DNA from: Burkholderiales bacterium | GTDB taxonomy: Bacteria; Pseudomonadota; Gammaproteobacteria; Burkholderiales; Burkholderiaceae_C | Length of the DNA: 64,000 nucleotides | Direction of reading: 5' to 3' | NCBI GenBank assembly: GCA_019509985.1 | Contig: JAEKLF010000057.1 | Location: forward strand, 1-64,000 | Shown here: piece after piece, positions 52,288 through 62,555 of the stretch | Numbering within the stretch: position 1 is the stretch's first letter | How the letters are laid out: every line of letters begins with the position of its first letter | The notes under the pieces: generated by a model | Database searches by the model: none | The model's input: only the letters and a program-made list of their open reading frames with translations | Told to the model about the DNA's origin: nothing | Made by a program: the position numbers and the translations under genes

Positions 52288-53382
52288 ATGAACAGCGGCA
52301 CGGCCCCCCTCCCCGAACCGGCACGCGCGCCGGCCGCGCCCGGCGCGCTCGTGCGCTGGTGGCACGGCCTGCGTCGCCCGTCCGCGCGACTCAACCTGGC
52401 GCTGCAGGGCGGCGGCGCCCATGGCGCCTTCACCTGGGGCGTGCTCGATGCGCTGCTGGCAGACCCGCGCCTGCGCTTCGAGGGACTGAGCGGCAGCAGC
52501 GCCGGCGCGATGAACGCCGTCGTGCTGGCCGATGGCTGGCTGAAGGGTGGGCGTGAAGGCGCACGCCAGGCTCTGGCCGAGTTCTGGACCGAGGTCGGCA
52601 CCCAGCTGCCCGCCGGCATGGTCATGCAGGGCGAGGGCGACGACATCGCGCTGTCGCCTGCCAGCAAGCTGCTGGCGAGCTGGGCCGGCCATTTTTCGCC
52701 GGCCCAGCTCAACCCCTTCGACCTCAATCCCTTGCGCGACCTGCTCGAACGCCGCATCGACTTCGCCGGCCTGCGTGCGCACAGCCCCTTCAAGCTCTTC
52801 ATCGGCGCGACGCAGGCCAGCAACGGCAAGCTGCGGATCTTTCGCGAGCAGGAGCTGCGCCTGGACATGCTGCTGGCCTCGGCCTGCCTGCCCCGGATCC
52901 ATCACGCGGTGGAAATCGACGGCGAGGCCTACTGGGACGGCGGCTACTCGGCCAACCCGGCCGTGTTCCCGCTGTTCTACGACTGCGAGGCCACCGACGT
53001 GCTGCTGGTGCTGCTCAACCCGTTGCAGCGCGCGGGCACGCCGCGCAGCCTGGAGGACATCGAGGCCCGCATTGCGGAGCTCGGCTTCAGCGCCCACTTC
53101 ATGCGCGAGATGCGCACCTTCGCCCAGGCCGCCCGCTTCGTCGGGCCGAGCTTCCTGACGCGCGGCCGGCTCGAACGCCGCCTGCAGCAGCTGCGCTTTC
53201 ACATGATCGACTCCAGCGACCTGCCCAGCCTGCAGCGCAGCGACACCAAGCTGCTCGCTTACGGCCCCTTCCTGACGAGGCTGTGCGAGCAGGGCCGCGA
53301 GCGCGGCGCCGCCTGGCTGGCGGCACACGGCAGCGAGGTCGGCCGGCGCTCGACGCTGGACATCCAGGCCTGCTTCGGCTGA
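52288..53382 (+). CDS. patatin-like phospholipase
   Basis: 364-residue serine acyl hydrolase of the patatin fold. The oxyanion loop is LQGGGAHGAF (residues 39-48), the nucleophile is S71 in GSSAG, and the catalytic Asp is D217 in WDGGY. It uses a Ser-Asp dyad to cleave phospholipids or neutral lipids. There is no signal peptide, so it is probably cytoplasmic, though a basic N-terminus (RWWHGLRRPSAR) could bind membranes. It follows the 2-hydroxyacid dehydrogenase. Some relatives occur beside poly-hydroxybutyrate genes; none is seen here. Confidence 0.92.
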   Translation: MNSGTAPLPEPARAPAAPGALVRWWHGLRRPSARLNLALQGGGAHGAFTWGVLDALLADPRLRFEGLSGSSAGAMNAVVLADGWLKGGREGARQALAEFWTEVGTQLPAGMVMQGEGDDIALSPASKLLASWAGHFSPAQLNPFDLNPLRDLLERRIDFAGLRAHSPFKLFIGATQASNGKLRIFREQELRLDMLLASACLPRIHHAVEIDGEAYWDGGYSANPAVFPLFYDCEATDVLLVLLNPLQRAGTPRSLEDIEARIAELGFSAHFMREMRTFAQAARFVGPSFLTRGRLERRLQQLRFHMIDSSDLPSLQRSDTKLLAYGPFLTRLCEQGRERGAAWLAAHGSEVGRRSTLDIQACFG

Positions 53383-53397
53383 GCTCGGGCAACCCCT

Positions 53398-53664
53398 TCA
53401 GCGCGCGCCTTCCCGCCGTTGGCGGGCCTCCAGCACCTCGGTCTCGCGCCGTGGTGCGTACTGGCGGCGGCCGCCCTCCTCCAGCGCCACCTCGGCAGCG
53501 ATGCGGCCGACCTGCGAGCCGGCCAGGCTCTGCAGCATCAGCACATCCTCGTCGTCGGGCATGCGCGTGTCCTGCACCTCGTCGGCGCCCGCGCCAGCAC
53601 GCCCTCGGCGCGAGAACATCGCGGTGAAAGGCAGCAGGGGGCGCGGATTGGACATGGACTTCAC
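53398..53664 (-). CDS. small basic/acidic protein of unknown function
   Basis: 88-residue soluble protein. GTG at 53664 is chosen because GGAGG lies just upstream; an ATG nine bases downstream is the alternative. The N-terminal part is basic, then PDDEDVLMLQSLAGSQVGRIA suggests a short helix pair. There is no recognisable domain. It is convergent with the patatin gene (15 bases between stop codons). Upstream is a strong GC hairpin at 53692-53719. It could be an authentic small gene or a chance frame. Confidence 0.4.
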   Translation of the reverse strand: MKSMSNPRPLLPFTAMFSRRGRAGAGADEVQDTRMPDDEDVLMLQSLAGSQVGRIAAEVALEEGGRRQYAPRRETEVLEARQRREGAR

Positions 53665-53899
53665 GGGGACCTCCGGGGACGGTGTTCGACTGCCCCGCGT
53701 CGTGCGACGGCAGCGGGGCTCTGGAATAGACGTCTTTGCGGCGCCGGCAGCGACAGGCCGCGACGCCCCCTCCCGCCCGAATGAGGGGCCAGGGCGGCGC
53801 TTGTAGGCGCAGGCCTGCACCCGGGACGGGACCCGGCCGACGCCTGCATCTGGGTGCAGCGTGCCAGCATCGACGCTTGCCCGCTCCAGGAGCCTTCGC

Positions 53900-54598
53900 A
53901 TGCCCCAGCTCACCCCCGCCACCCAGTTGGCCGTCCAGGCCAGGACGCCCTTCCCGGGCGCCTCCGCCGAGTACGACGCCGCGCGCCAGGCCTTGCTCGC
54001 CGAGGAGATCGAGTTCCGCCGCCACATGACGCGCCTGACCGAACAGCGCCGTGCACTGCCGCCCGGCCCCATCATCACCAAGGACTACCGCTTCAAGGAC
54101 GAGCAGGCCTTCGACGTCGGCCTGCTCGAACTGTTCGGCGACAAGGACGCGCTGGTCGCCTACTTCTGGATGTACGGCCCGCAGCGCCAGCGGCCCTGCC
54201 CGATGTGCACCAACTGGCTGGGTGCCGTCAACGGCAATGCGGCCGACATCAAGCAGCGCGTGGCGCTGAAGATCCTCGGCCGCTCACCGGTCGAGCGGCA
54301 ATATGCCTTCGCCCAGGAACGCGGCTGGCGCGACCTGAACTTCGTGCAGACCGTGGGTGATGACTACGCCAAGGACCTGGGCCTGCTGAACCCGGATGGC
54401 AGCGAGAACCCGGCCCTCGTCGTGTTCAAGCGAGACGGCCAGGACGTGCGACTGTTCTGGGCCAGCGAGATGCGGCGCGAAATGGCCGACCCCGGCCAGG
54501 ACCCGCGCGATGCACCCGACATCGCCTCGCTGTGGTCCATCCTGGACCTGACGCCGCAGGGGCGGCCTGCCAATTGGTATCCCAAGCTGCAGTACTGA
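53900..54598 (+). CDS. DUF899 thioredoxin-like protein
   Basis: 232-residue thioredoxin-like-fold protein of the DUF899 family. Visible family segments are the N-terminal EEIEFRRHMTRLTEQRRALPPG (shortened: EEIEFRRHM, RRALPPG), KDYRF, LFGDKDALVAYFWMYG and the CPMCTNW (CxxC) site. The family is uncharacterised but looks redox-related. The ATG at 53900 follows CAGGAG. The upstream gap holds the small inverted repeat CTGCA-TCTGGG-TGCAG near 53845, of unknown meaning. It converges on the UvrA-like gene. Confidence 0.9.
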   Translation: MPQLTPATQLAVQARTPFPGASAEYDAARQALLAEEIEFRRHMTRLTEQRRALPPGPIITKDYRFKDEQAFDVGLLELFGDKDALVAYFWMYGPQRQRPCPMCTNWLGAVNGNAADIKQRVALKILGRSPVERQYAFAQERGWRDLNFVQTVGDDYAKDLGLLNPDGSENPALVVFKRDGQDVRLFWASEMRREMADPGQDPRDAPDIASLWSILDLTPQGRPANWYPKLQY

Positions 54599-54604
54599 AT
54601 CGCC

Positions 54605-56980
<2,376 letters not shown>

Positions 56981-57177
56981 GCGGGTGGTGTCCTCGGATC
57001 GATGCGCGGCATGTTGCATGGGGAACCGTGTTCGCCGCAACCTGGGCTCTCAAGCTGTGTCGGCATGTTGCCGCATGCCGCTAACGAGTCCTACGCCCGG
57101 CGCGCGTCGCTGTCCTACGCCCCGTGCCCACGCCGCGGCGCAGACTGGTTTTCCGCACCCTGCTTCAGGAGGCTCAG

Positions 57178-57378
57178 ATGGCCAATCCCAACACCCGCAT
57201 GAACAACCGCAAGACGCCCGACACCATCGGCCGGCCACACGACGGGGGCCACAGGCCGGCCAAGCCGCCGGCGCACGGCCACGCGTCGCTGAAGGACACG
57301 ACCGCGGCCATCGAGGCCGCCGAGCATGGCAAGGATGCCAGCCGGCAGGCTCCCGCCGCCAGCGACCGCGAGCAATGA
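57178..57378 (+). CDS. small hydrophilic protein of unknown function
   Basis: 66-residue protein, rich in His, Lys, Pro and Ala, without a signal or helix pattern beyond a short amphipathic end (KDTTAAIEAAEHGKDA). The ATG at 57178 is preceded by GGAGG at good spacing, the main support for it being real. It lies 10 bases before the next small gene and is probably cotranscribed with it. Confidence 0.6.
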   Translation: MANPNTRMNNRKTPDTIGRPHDGGHRPAKPPAHGHASLKDTTAAIEAAEHGKDASRQAPAASDREQ

Positions 57379-57388
57379 GGAGATCACC

Positions 57389-57742
57389 ATGGGACACAGC
57401 AGTCTGGTGGGCACCGACAAGGCCCCACGCCGCCCCAAGGGCACCGATGAGCAGTCACTCGGTCCCTCGGACATCACGGACAGCGGCAGCGATATCCAAG
57501 GCGCCGACGCGCTTCCTGCCGCCGACCCCGGCGAACCGGTGGACGTGACGCTGAACCGCGATCAGGCGTTCGCGCCGATTGAAGGGACGGGCGAGGAGGC
57601 CGATGAAACGGAAGCCTCCGACATCGGGCCCGACCGCGTCATCGATACGGCAGACGATGCCGGAGGCACTGCCGACGTCGAACGCGAAGACACCGGCCCA
57701 CCCGGCACACCGCGCCGCGGCAAGCCGCAGAAGCCGGGTTAG
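57389..57742 (+). CDS. small acidic protein of unknown function
   Basis: 117-residue Asp/Glu/Pro/Gly-rich, probably disordered protein (SDITDSGSDIQGADALPA, then TADDAGGTADVERED). The ATG at 57389 follows GAGGAG. It lies directly after the 66-residue gene and 77 bases ahead of the monoamine-oxidase-like gene. I do not recognise a family. Stress-type intrinsically disordered proteins look like this, but that is only resemblance. Confidence 0.6.
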   Translation: MGHSSLVGTDKAPRRPKGTDEQSLGPSDITDSGSDIQGADALPAADPGEPVDVTLNRDQAFAPIEGTGEEADETEASDIGPDRVIDTADDAGGTADVEREDTGPPGTPRRGKPQKPG

Positions 57743-57819
57743 CGCTCCGCGGCGCCGGGGCGCCCGACTTTGCTCCGATATGCTCCCGCCTCGGTTGTAC
57801 ATACAAGAGGAGCATCACG

Positions 57820-59397
57820 ATGACCGCCTACGACATCGTCATCGCCGGCGGCGGCGTGTCGGGCCTGTATTGCGCGCTGCGGCTGGCCGATGCCGGGCAC
57901 CAGATCCTCGTGCTGGAGGCTGCGGCCGACCGCTGGGGCGGGCGCATCGAGACCGAGGACATGGACGGCTTCATCGCCGAATACGGGCCGATGCGCTTCG
58001 AGCCGACGCTGCAGCCGCGCTTCGCCGCGCTGTGCGCCGAACTGGGCGTGGGCCTGGTTGACTTCTCCGGGCCCTCGGCCGACCAGCTCGCCAGCGACGA
58101 CAGCGATCTGCCAGAGGCCGAGCGTGGGTTGAATTCGCTGCAGTTGCTCAAGCGCGGCATCATGCTGATCATGGGCCGCCCCGGCCCCGACAGCGACGAC
58201 CAGGCCTGGATCGACTCGCTGACCGAGGCCGACTACATGCGGCTGAGGAAGCACGCCCAGCTGCATGGCCAGCCGCTGTGGGACATGGGCTTCTGGAACG
58301 CGCTGTCGGCGCAAGGGGTGTTGAGCCACCGGGCACTGGTGAAGCTGCGCGACACCGGGACCTTCTATCACATGATCCCGGAGAACCTGAACGCGGCCGA
58401 GTGGATCATCTGGTGGCTGCGCGCACTCAAGACCGTGGGCCAGCAGCTCGCCAGCATTGACGGCGGCTCGGCGAAGTTGACCGAAGGGTTGCTCGCGCGC
58501 CTGCGCGGCCACGCCAACGTGACGCTGGCGGGCGGCCACAGGCTGATGGGCGTGCGGCCCGTGGAGCTGGGCAAGCCGACGCTGGCCCTGGACGTGGCCA
58601 CTCAGAACGGCGCCGTCACCTTGCGCGCCAGGCGCCTCATCCTCGCGCTGCCGCGCCTGCCGCTGCTCAAGCTGACGCGCCACCTGCCCGAGCATATCGC
58701 CACGCAGCTGGACAGCGTCAACGGCTTCCCGATGCTCAAGGTCTTCTTCGTCTGCAACACGCCGTGGTGGAGCCATGGCCAGGCGCCGCAGCAGTACGCC
58801 AACTGCATGCCGACGCGCGAGATCCATTACTTCCGCCGCCCGCCCGAGGCCGATGCCGACGGCCACGGCATGGTGCTGCTCTACATGGACCGCCCGTCCA
58901 CCGAGTTCTGGCGCCACTACGTCATCGACGGCGACCGCCACGACCGCGCCGAGGTGGACCAGAACGCGCGCATCGTCGACGCGTTCGCGCTGTTCGTCGC
59001 CCGCGACGTGAAGCGCTCGGCCGAGTCGGGCACCGGCACGGCCCTCGTGCTGACCGACAACGCCAGGCGCATCTTCGGCAACCTGAGCCTGACCGAGACG
59101 GCGGGCTACATCCGCAACTCCATCATCACCTACGGCCTCCGCGACTGGGCCCGCGCGCCTTACGGTGCCGCCAACCACGGCTGGCAGCCGGGCGTGCGCT
59201 CGTGGAAGGTCATGGATGCCTTCAAGGCCTTCGACTTCGGCAGCGGCGCGCGCAACCTGCACATCGTCGGCGAGGCCTACTCGGACTACCAGGGCTTCAT
59301 CGAAGGCGCGCTGAACAGCGCCGAGCTGGCGCTGGCGAGCATCCCGCCGCGTCGGGTGGACGAGGCCGCCGAGGAGCCGAGCCTGGGCCTGTCCTGA
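57820..59397 (+). CDS. flavin amine oxidase-like FAD-dependent oxidoreductase
   Basis: 525-residue flavoprotein of the amine oxidase superfamily. The Rossmann ADP-binding motif is YDIVIAGGGVSGLYCALRLADAG, followed by the superfamily's E..RWGGR (EAAADRWGGRIET) and the C-terminal FAD block LHIVGEAYSDYQGFIEGALNSAE (shortened: VGEAYSDYQGFIEGA). Members oxidise amines, carotenoid or other isoprenoid substrates; which applies is unknown. The ATG at 57820 is preceded by GAGGAG. There is no signal peptide. Confidence 0.88.
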   Translation: MTAYDIVIAGGGVSGLYCALRLADAGHQILVLEAAADRWGGRIETEDMDGFIAEYGPMRFEPTLQPRFAALCAELGVGLVDFSGPSADQLASDDSDLPEAERGLNSLQLLKRGIMLIMGRPGPDSDDQAWIDSLTEADYMRLRKHAQLHGQPLWDMGFWNALSAQGVLSHRALVKLRDTGTFYHMIPENLNAAEWIIWWLRALKTVGQQLASIDGGSAKLTEGLLARLRGHANVTLAGGHRLMGVRPVELGKPTLALDVATQNGAVTLRARRLILALPRLPLLKLTRHLPEHIATQLDSVNGFPMLKVFFVCNTPWWSHGQAPQQYANCMPTREIHYFRRPPEADADGHGMVLLYMDRPSTEFWRHYVIDGDRHDRAEVDQNARIVDAFALFVARDVKRSAESGTGTALVLTDNARRIFGNLSLTETAGYIRNSIITYGLRDWARAPYGAANHGWQPGVRSWKVMDAFKAFDFGSGARNLHIVGEAYSDYQGFIEGALNSAELALASIPPRRVDEAAEEPSLGLS

Positions 59398-59463
59398 GCC
59401 GGCTCACACCGCGGCCTGGCGTCGTGCGCGGCAGCAACTGACCTGGCTCGGCACCGTGCTCCG

Positions 59464-59562
59464 TTCACGAACGCCTTCATCGTCGCCGGCATCGTGCTGC
59501 TGGCCGGCATGGCGTCCTTCATCTTCCTGCTCGGGCGCATCGAGCCGCTGCCCGATGCCGAC
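59464..59562 (+). pseudogene. possible remnant of a DHA2-type MFS exporter C-terminus
   Basis: In one plus-strand frame this stretch reads FTNAFIVAGIVLLAG followed by MASFIFLLGRIEPLPD. That resembles the last helix and tail (often GRIEP) of 14-helix EmrB/QacA-type exporters. No start, upstream domain or complete helices precede it; the frame continues past it without a stop. It lies between the amine oxidase and korB. It could be a decayed gene, but the match is short and by eye. Confidence 0.35.
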
Positions 59563-59588
59563 CTGGGCGGCCGACGACAGCGCCGGCC

Positions 59589-60641
59589 TCATCTCAGCCC
59601 GGCGTTGATCTTCGCAAGCGCCGCGGCGCCGGGGCAGAGCGCGTCCTCGCCCAGCGCGTTCAACGCGCCCAGCGGCGTGCGCTGGGCCGCATGCCAGTCC
59701 TTGGCCGCTGGGTCGACGTAGAGCAGCCCCGTGGCGATCTCGCCTGCCGCCGCGTGCAGTTGCATCGCGTTCATCGCGCCGAGGCGGTCGGTGGGGTCGT
59801 AGCGGGCATCCATCTTGCGCAGGCGCAGCGTGCTGCCGTCGGCCTGCGGCACGTCGATGACGTCCGGCGAATGCTCGACGACCTGCTCGGCAGCGAGGTC
59901 GATGAAGTCGATGCGGTTCAGCGCTTCGTTGTGGTCGCGGACATGGTCGTAGCTGCGCGTGCTGCCGGCGTGGTTGTTGAAAGCCACGCAGGGGCTGATG
60001 ACGTCGATGAAGGCGGCGCCGCCATGGCGGATGGCGCCCTCGATGAGTGGCACGAGCTGGGTCTTGTCGCCGGAGAAGCTGCGCGCCACGAAGGTGGCGC
60101 CGAGCTGCAGTGCGAGCGCGGCGAGGTCGATGGCGGCATCGTGGTTGGTGGCGCCTTTCTTGGCCACCGAGCCCTTGTCGGCCGTGGCGCTGAACTGGCC
60201 TTTCGTCAGGCCGTAGACGCCGTTGTTCTCGACGATGTAGACCATGCGCACGCCGCGGCGCATCGCGTGGGCGAACTGGCCCAGGCCGATGGAGGCGGAG
60301 TCGCCGTCGCCGGAGACGCCCAGGTAGAGCAGCTCGCGGTTGGCCAGGTAGGCGCCGGTCAGCACGCTGGGCATGCGGCCGTGCACGGTGTTGAAGCCGT
60401 GGCTGGCGCCGAGGAAGTAGTCGGGCGTCTTGCTGGAGCAGCCGATGCCGCTGAGCTTGGCAACGCGGTGGGGCTCGATGTCGAGCTGCCAGCAGGCCTG
60501 CACGATGGCGCTGGAGATGGAGTCGTGGCCGCAGCCGGCACACAGCGTGGAGACCTTGCCTTCGTAGTCGCGGCGCGTGTAGCCGACGGCGTTCTTGGTC
60601 AGGCTCGGGTGGTGCAGCTTGGGTTTGGCGAGATAAGTCAT
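59589..60641 (-). CDS. korB: 2-oxoacid:ferredoxin oxidoreductase, beta subunit
   Basis: 350-residue thiamine-diphosphate subunit. Visible features are LCAGCGHDSISSAIV near the N-terminus, the TPP/Mg motif SGDGDSASIG with NNGVYGLTKGQ, and a C-terminal tail containing MDARYDPTDR. With the alpha/gamma subunit it catalyses CoA-dependent oxidation of a 2-oxoacid (probably 2-oxoglutarate) with ferredoxin, or the reverse carboxylation. Its ATG overlaps the stop of the alpha subunit gene (ATGA). There is no own ferredoxin domain. The intergenic stretch before it holds the MFS remnant. Confidence 0.93.
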   Translation of the reverse strand: MTYLAKPKLHHPSLTKNAVGYTRRDYEGKVSTLCAGCGHDSISSAIVQACWQLDIEPHRVAKLSGIGCSSKTPDYFLGASHGFNTVHGRMPSVLTGAYLANRELLYLGVSGDGDSASIGLGQFAHAMRRGVRMVYIVENNGVYGLTKGQFSATADKGSVAKKGATNHDAAIDLAALALQLGATFVARSFSGDKTQLVPLIEGAIRHGGAAFIDVISPCVAFNNHAGSTRSYDHVRDHNEALNRIDFIDLAAEQVVEHSPDVIDVPQADGSTLRLRKMDARYDPTDRLGAMNAMQLHAAAGEIATGLLYVDPAAKDWHAAQRTPLGALNALGEDALCPGAAALAKINAGLR

Positions 60642-62473
60642 GCGGCGCTCCTGGGCGCCGTGGCGAGCGCATGGACGTGGCGCGTGATCGCGTCGGTGAT
60701 GAAACGGGCCGTGATGGGCGTGCCGTCGAAGTGCAGCACCGGCGTGAGGTGCTTGGGCGCCACCTCCAGCTCGTTGACGAGCAGGCGGCGCATCTGCGCG
60801 TCGCGGTTCTGCTCGACGACGAAGACGGCGTCGTGCGCGGCGATGAACTCGGCCACCGACGGCGGGAAGGGGTAGGCGCGCAGCCGCATTGCGTCGATGT
60901 GGATGCCGGCCTCGGCGAGTGCGACCAGGGCTTCGTCCATGGCGGGCGCCGTGGAGCCGAAGTAAAGGACGCCGACGCTGGTCTTGCGCGCCGCCGCGCG
61001 CACCAGCGGCTGCGGCGCCAGCAACGCGGCGATGGCGAACTTGCGCTTGAGCCGTTCGACGTTGCGGACGTAGTCGTCGCCGCGCTCGGAATAGATGGCC
61101 TGCTCGTTCCTCGTCGTGCCGCGCGTGAAGTAGGCACCCTTGCTGGCGTGCGTGCCGGGCAACGTGCGCCAGGGAATGCCGTCGCCGTCCACATCCTTGT
61201 AGCGGGCGAATGGATTGCCAGCTTCCAGCTGCTCGGCTGTCATGACCTTGCCGCGGTCGTAGCGGCGGCTGTCGTCCCATTCGAGCGGCGCGCACAGGCG
61301 CTGGTTCATGCCGATGTCGAGGTCGCTCATCAGGAAGACCGGCGTCTGCAGCCGCTCGGCCAGGTCCAGGGCAGTCGCGGCGAACTCGAAGCACTCGCGC
61401 GGGTCCTCGGGCAGCAGCAGCACCTGCTGCGTGTCGCCGTGGGACGCGTAGGCGCTGGAGAGCAGGTCGGCCTGCTGCGTGCGCGTGGGCATGCCGGTGC
61501 TGGGGCCGCCGCGCTGCACGTCGATGACGACGAAGGGGATCTCGGCGAAGTAGGCCAGGCCCAGGAACTCGGTCATCAGCGACACGCCGGGGCCGGACGT
61601 GCACGTGAAAGCCCGCGCGCCGTTCCAGCCCGCGCCGGTGATGATGCCGATGGAGGCGATCTCGTCCTCGGCCTGCACGATGGCGTAGCGCCTCTCGCCG
61701 GTCTCGGCGTCGACGCGGAACTTGCGTGCATCCTTCTCGAAGGCCTCGGCCACCGACGACGACGGCGTGATCGGATACCAGGCGCAGACGGTGGCACCGC
61801 CGTACACGCAGCCCAGTGCGGTCGCCGCGTTGCCTTCGAGGAAGATCTTGTCGCCCACCGCGTCGGCGCGCTTCACGGCCAGGCCGAAGGGCTGCACGGA
61901 GAGGTGATCACGCGCGAACTCACGGCCGGCGTTCAGCGCGCGCACGTTGGAGTCCAGCAGCCTTTCCTTGCCCTTGTACTGCTCGGCGAAGAGCTTCTCG
62001 ACGACGCCGGCCTCGATACCCATCAACTCGCTGAGCGCTCCCAGCACGAGGATGTTCTTGAACAGCGTGCGCTCGCGCGGCACGTCGTAGGTGGCGTTGC
62101 AGATGGCTGTGGCCGGCATGCCGATGACGTGGATGTCCGGCCGGAAGGCGCTGGCCGACATGGGCTTGGTGCTGTCGTAGAACAGATAGCCGCCGGGCTG
62201 GATCTCGGCCAGGTCCTGAGCCCAGGTCTGCGGGTTCATCGCCACCATCAGGTCGACGCCACCGCGCCGGCCCAGCCAGCCGGCCTCGCAGACGCGCACC
62301 TCATACCAGGTCGGCAGGCCCTGGATGTTGCTCGGGAAGATGTTGCGCGGGCTGACGGGCACGCCCATGCGCAGGATGGCGCGGGCGAACAGCTCGTTGG
62401 CCGAGGCCGAGCCCGAGCCGTTGACGTTGGCGAACTTGACGACGAAGTCGTTCACCGACTCGATGCGGCTCAT
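60638..62473 (-). CDS. korA: 2-oxoacid:ferredoxin oxidoreductase, fused gamma-alpha subunit
   Basis: 611-residue protein made of an N-terminal gamma domain (NGSGSASANELFARAILRMG, IQGLPTWYEVRV; residues about 1-190) and a C-terminal alpha domain (CAWYPITPSSSVAEAF, TSGPGVSLMTEF, RGGPSTGMPTRTQQADL). It is the substrate and CoA-site partner of the beta subunit. Length and fusion match the fused type found in several bacteria. The ATG at 62473 follows the two small stem-loops in the 82-base gap to the upstream FAD/4Fe-4S gene; all three are on one strand. Confidence 0.93.
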   Translation of the reverse strand: MSRIESVNDFVVKFANVNGSGSASANELFARAILRMGVPVSPRNIFPSNIQGLPTWYEVRVCEAGWLGRRGGVDLMVAMNPQTWAQDLAEIQPGGYLFYDSTKPMSASAFRPDIHVIGMPATAICNATYDVPRERTLFKNILVLGALSELMGIEAGVVEKLFAEQYKGKERLLDSNVRALNAGREFARDHLSVQPFGLAVKRADAVGDKIFLEGNAATALGCVYGGATVCAWYPITPSSSVAEAFEKDARKFRVDAETGERRYAIVQAEDEIASIGIITGAGWNGARAFTCTSGPGVSLMTEFLGLAYFAEIPFVVIDVQRGGPSTGMPTRTQQADLLSSAYASHGDTQQVLLLPEDPRECFEFAATALDLAERLQTPVFLMSDLDIGMNQRLCAPLEWDDSRRYDRGKVMTAEQLEAGNPFARYKDVDGDGIPWRTLPGTHASKGAYFTRGTTRNEQAIYSERGDDYVRNVERLKRKFAIAALLAPQPLVRAAARKTSVGVLYFGSTAPAMDEALVALAEAGIHIDAMRLRAYPFPPSVAEFIAAHDAVFVVEQNRDAQMRRLLVNELEVAPKHLTPVLHFDGTPITARFITDAITRHVHALATAPRSAA

Positions 62474-62486
62474 TGGTGCTCCCCGC

Positions 62487-62502
62487 TCAATGAGTACATT
62501 GA
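62487..62502 (-). promoter_or_regulatory. inverted repeat in the gap upstream of korA
   Basis: TCAATG (62487-62492), AGTA, CATTGA (62497-62502): perfect 6-bp arms, directly beside a second stem-loop and 14 bases upstream of the korA ATG. It could be a regulator site or part of an RNA fold that affects korA translation. Function unknown. Confidence 0.4.
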
Positions 62503-62523
62503 CCGACCCTCCGGAAGGGTCGG
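62503..62523 (-). promoter_or_regulatory. stem-loop between the FAD/4Fe-4S gene and korA
   Basis: CCGACCCT (62503-62510) pairs with AGGGTCGG (62516-62523) around a 5-base loop: an 8-bp perfect stem inside the 82-base gap. No T-run follows, so it is more likely an RNA-stability or processing element than a terminator. Confidence 0.45.
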
Positions 62524-62555
62524 GCCTTGCTTGGGGCGGCCCGGCGCGGCGGCGC

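Noticed and set aside
53692-53719. GC-rich hairpin GCCCCGC...GCGGGGC upstream of the small minus-strand gene
   Set aside because: Strong pairing but common in DNA of this composition, and no T-run or conserved context was seen.
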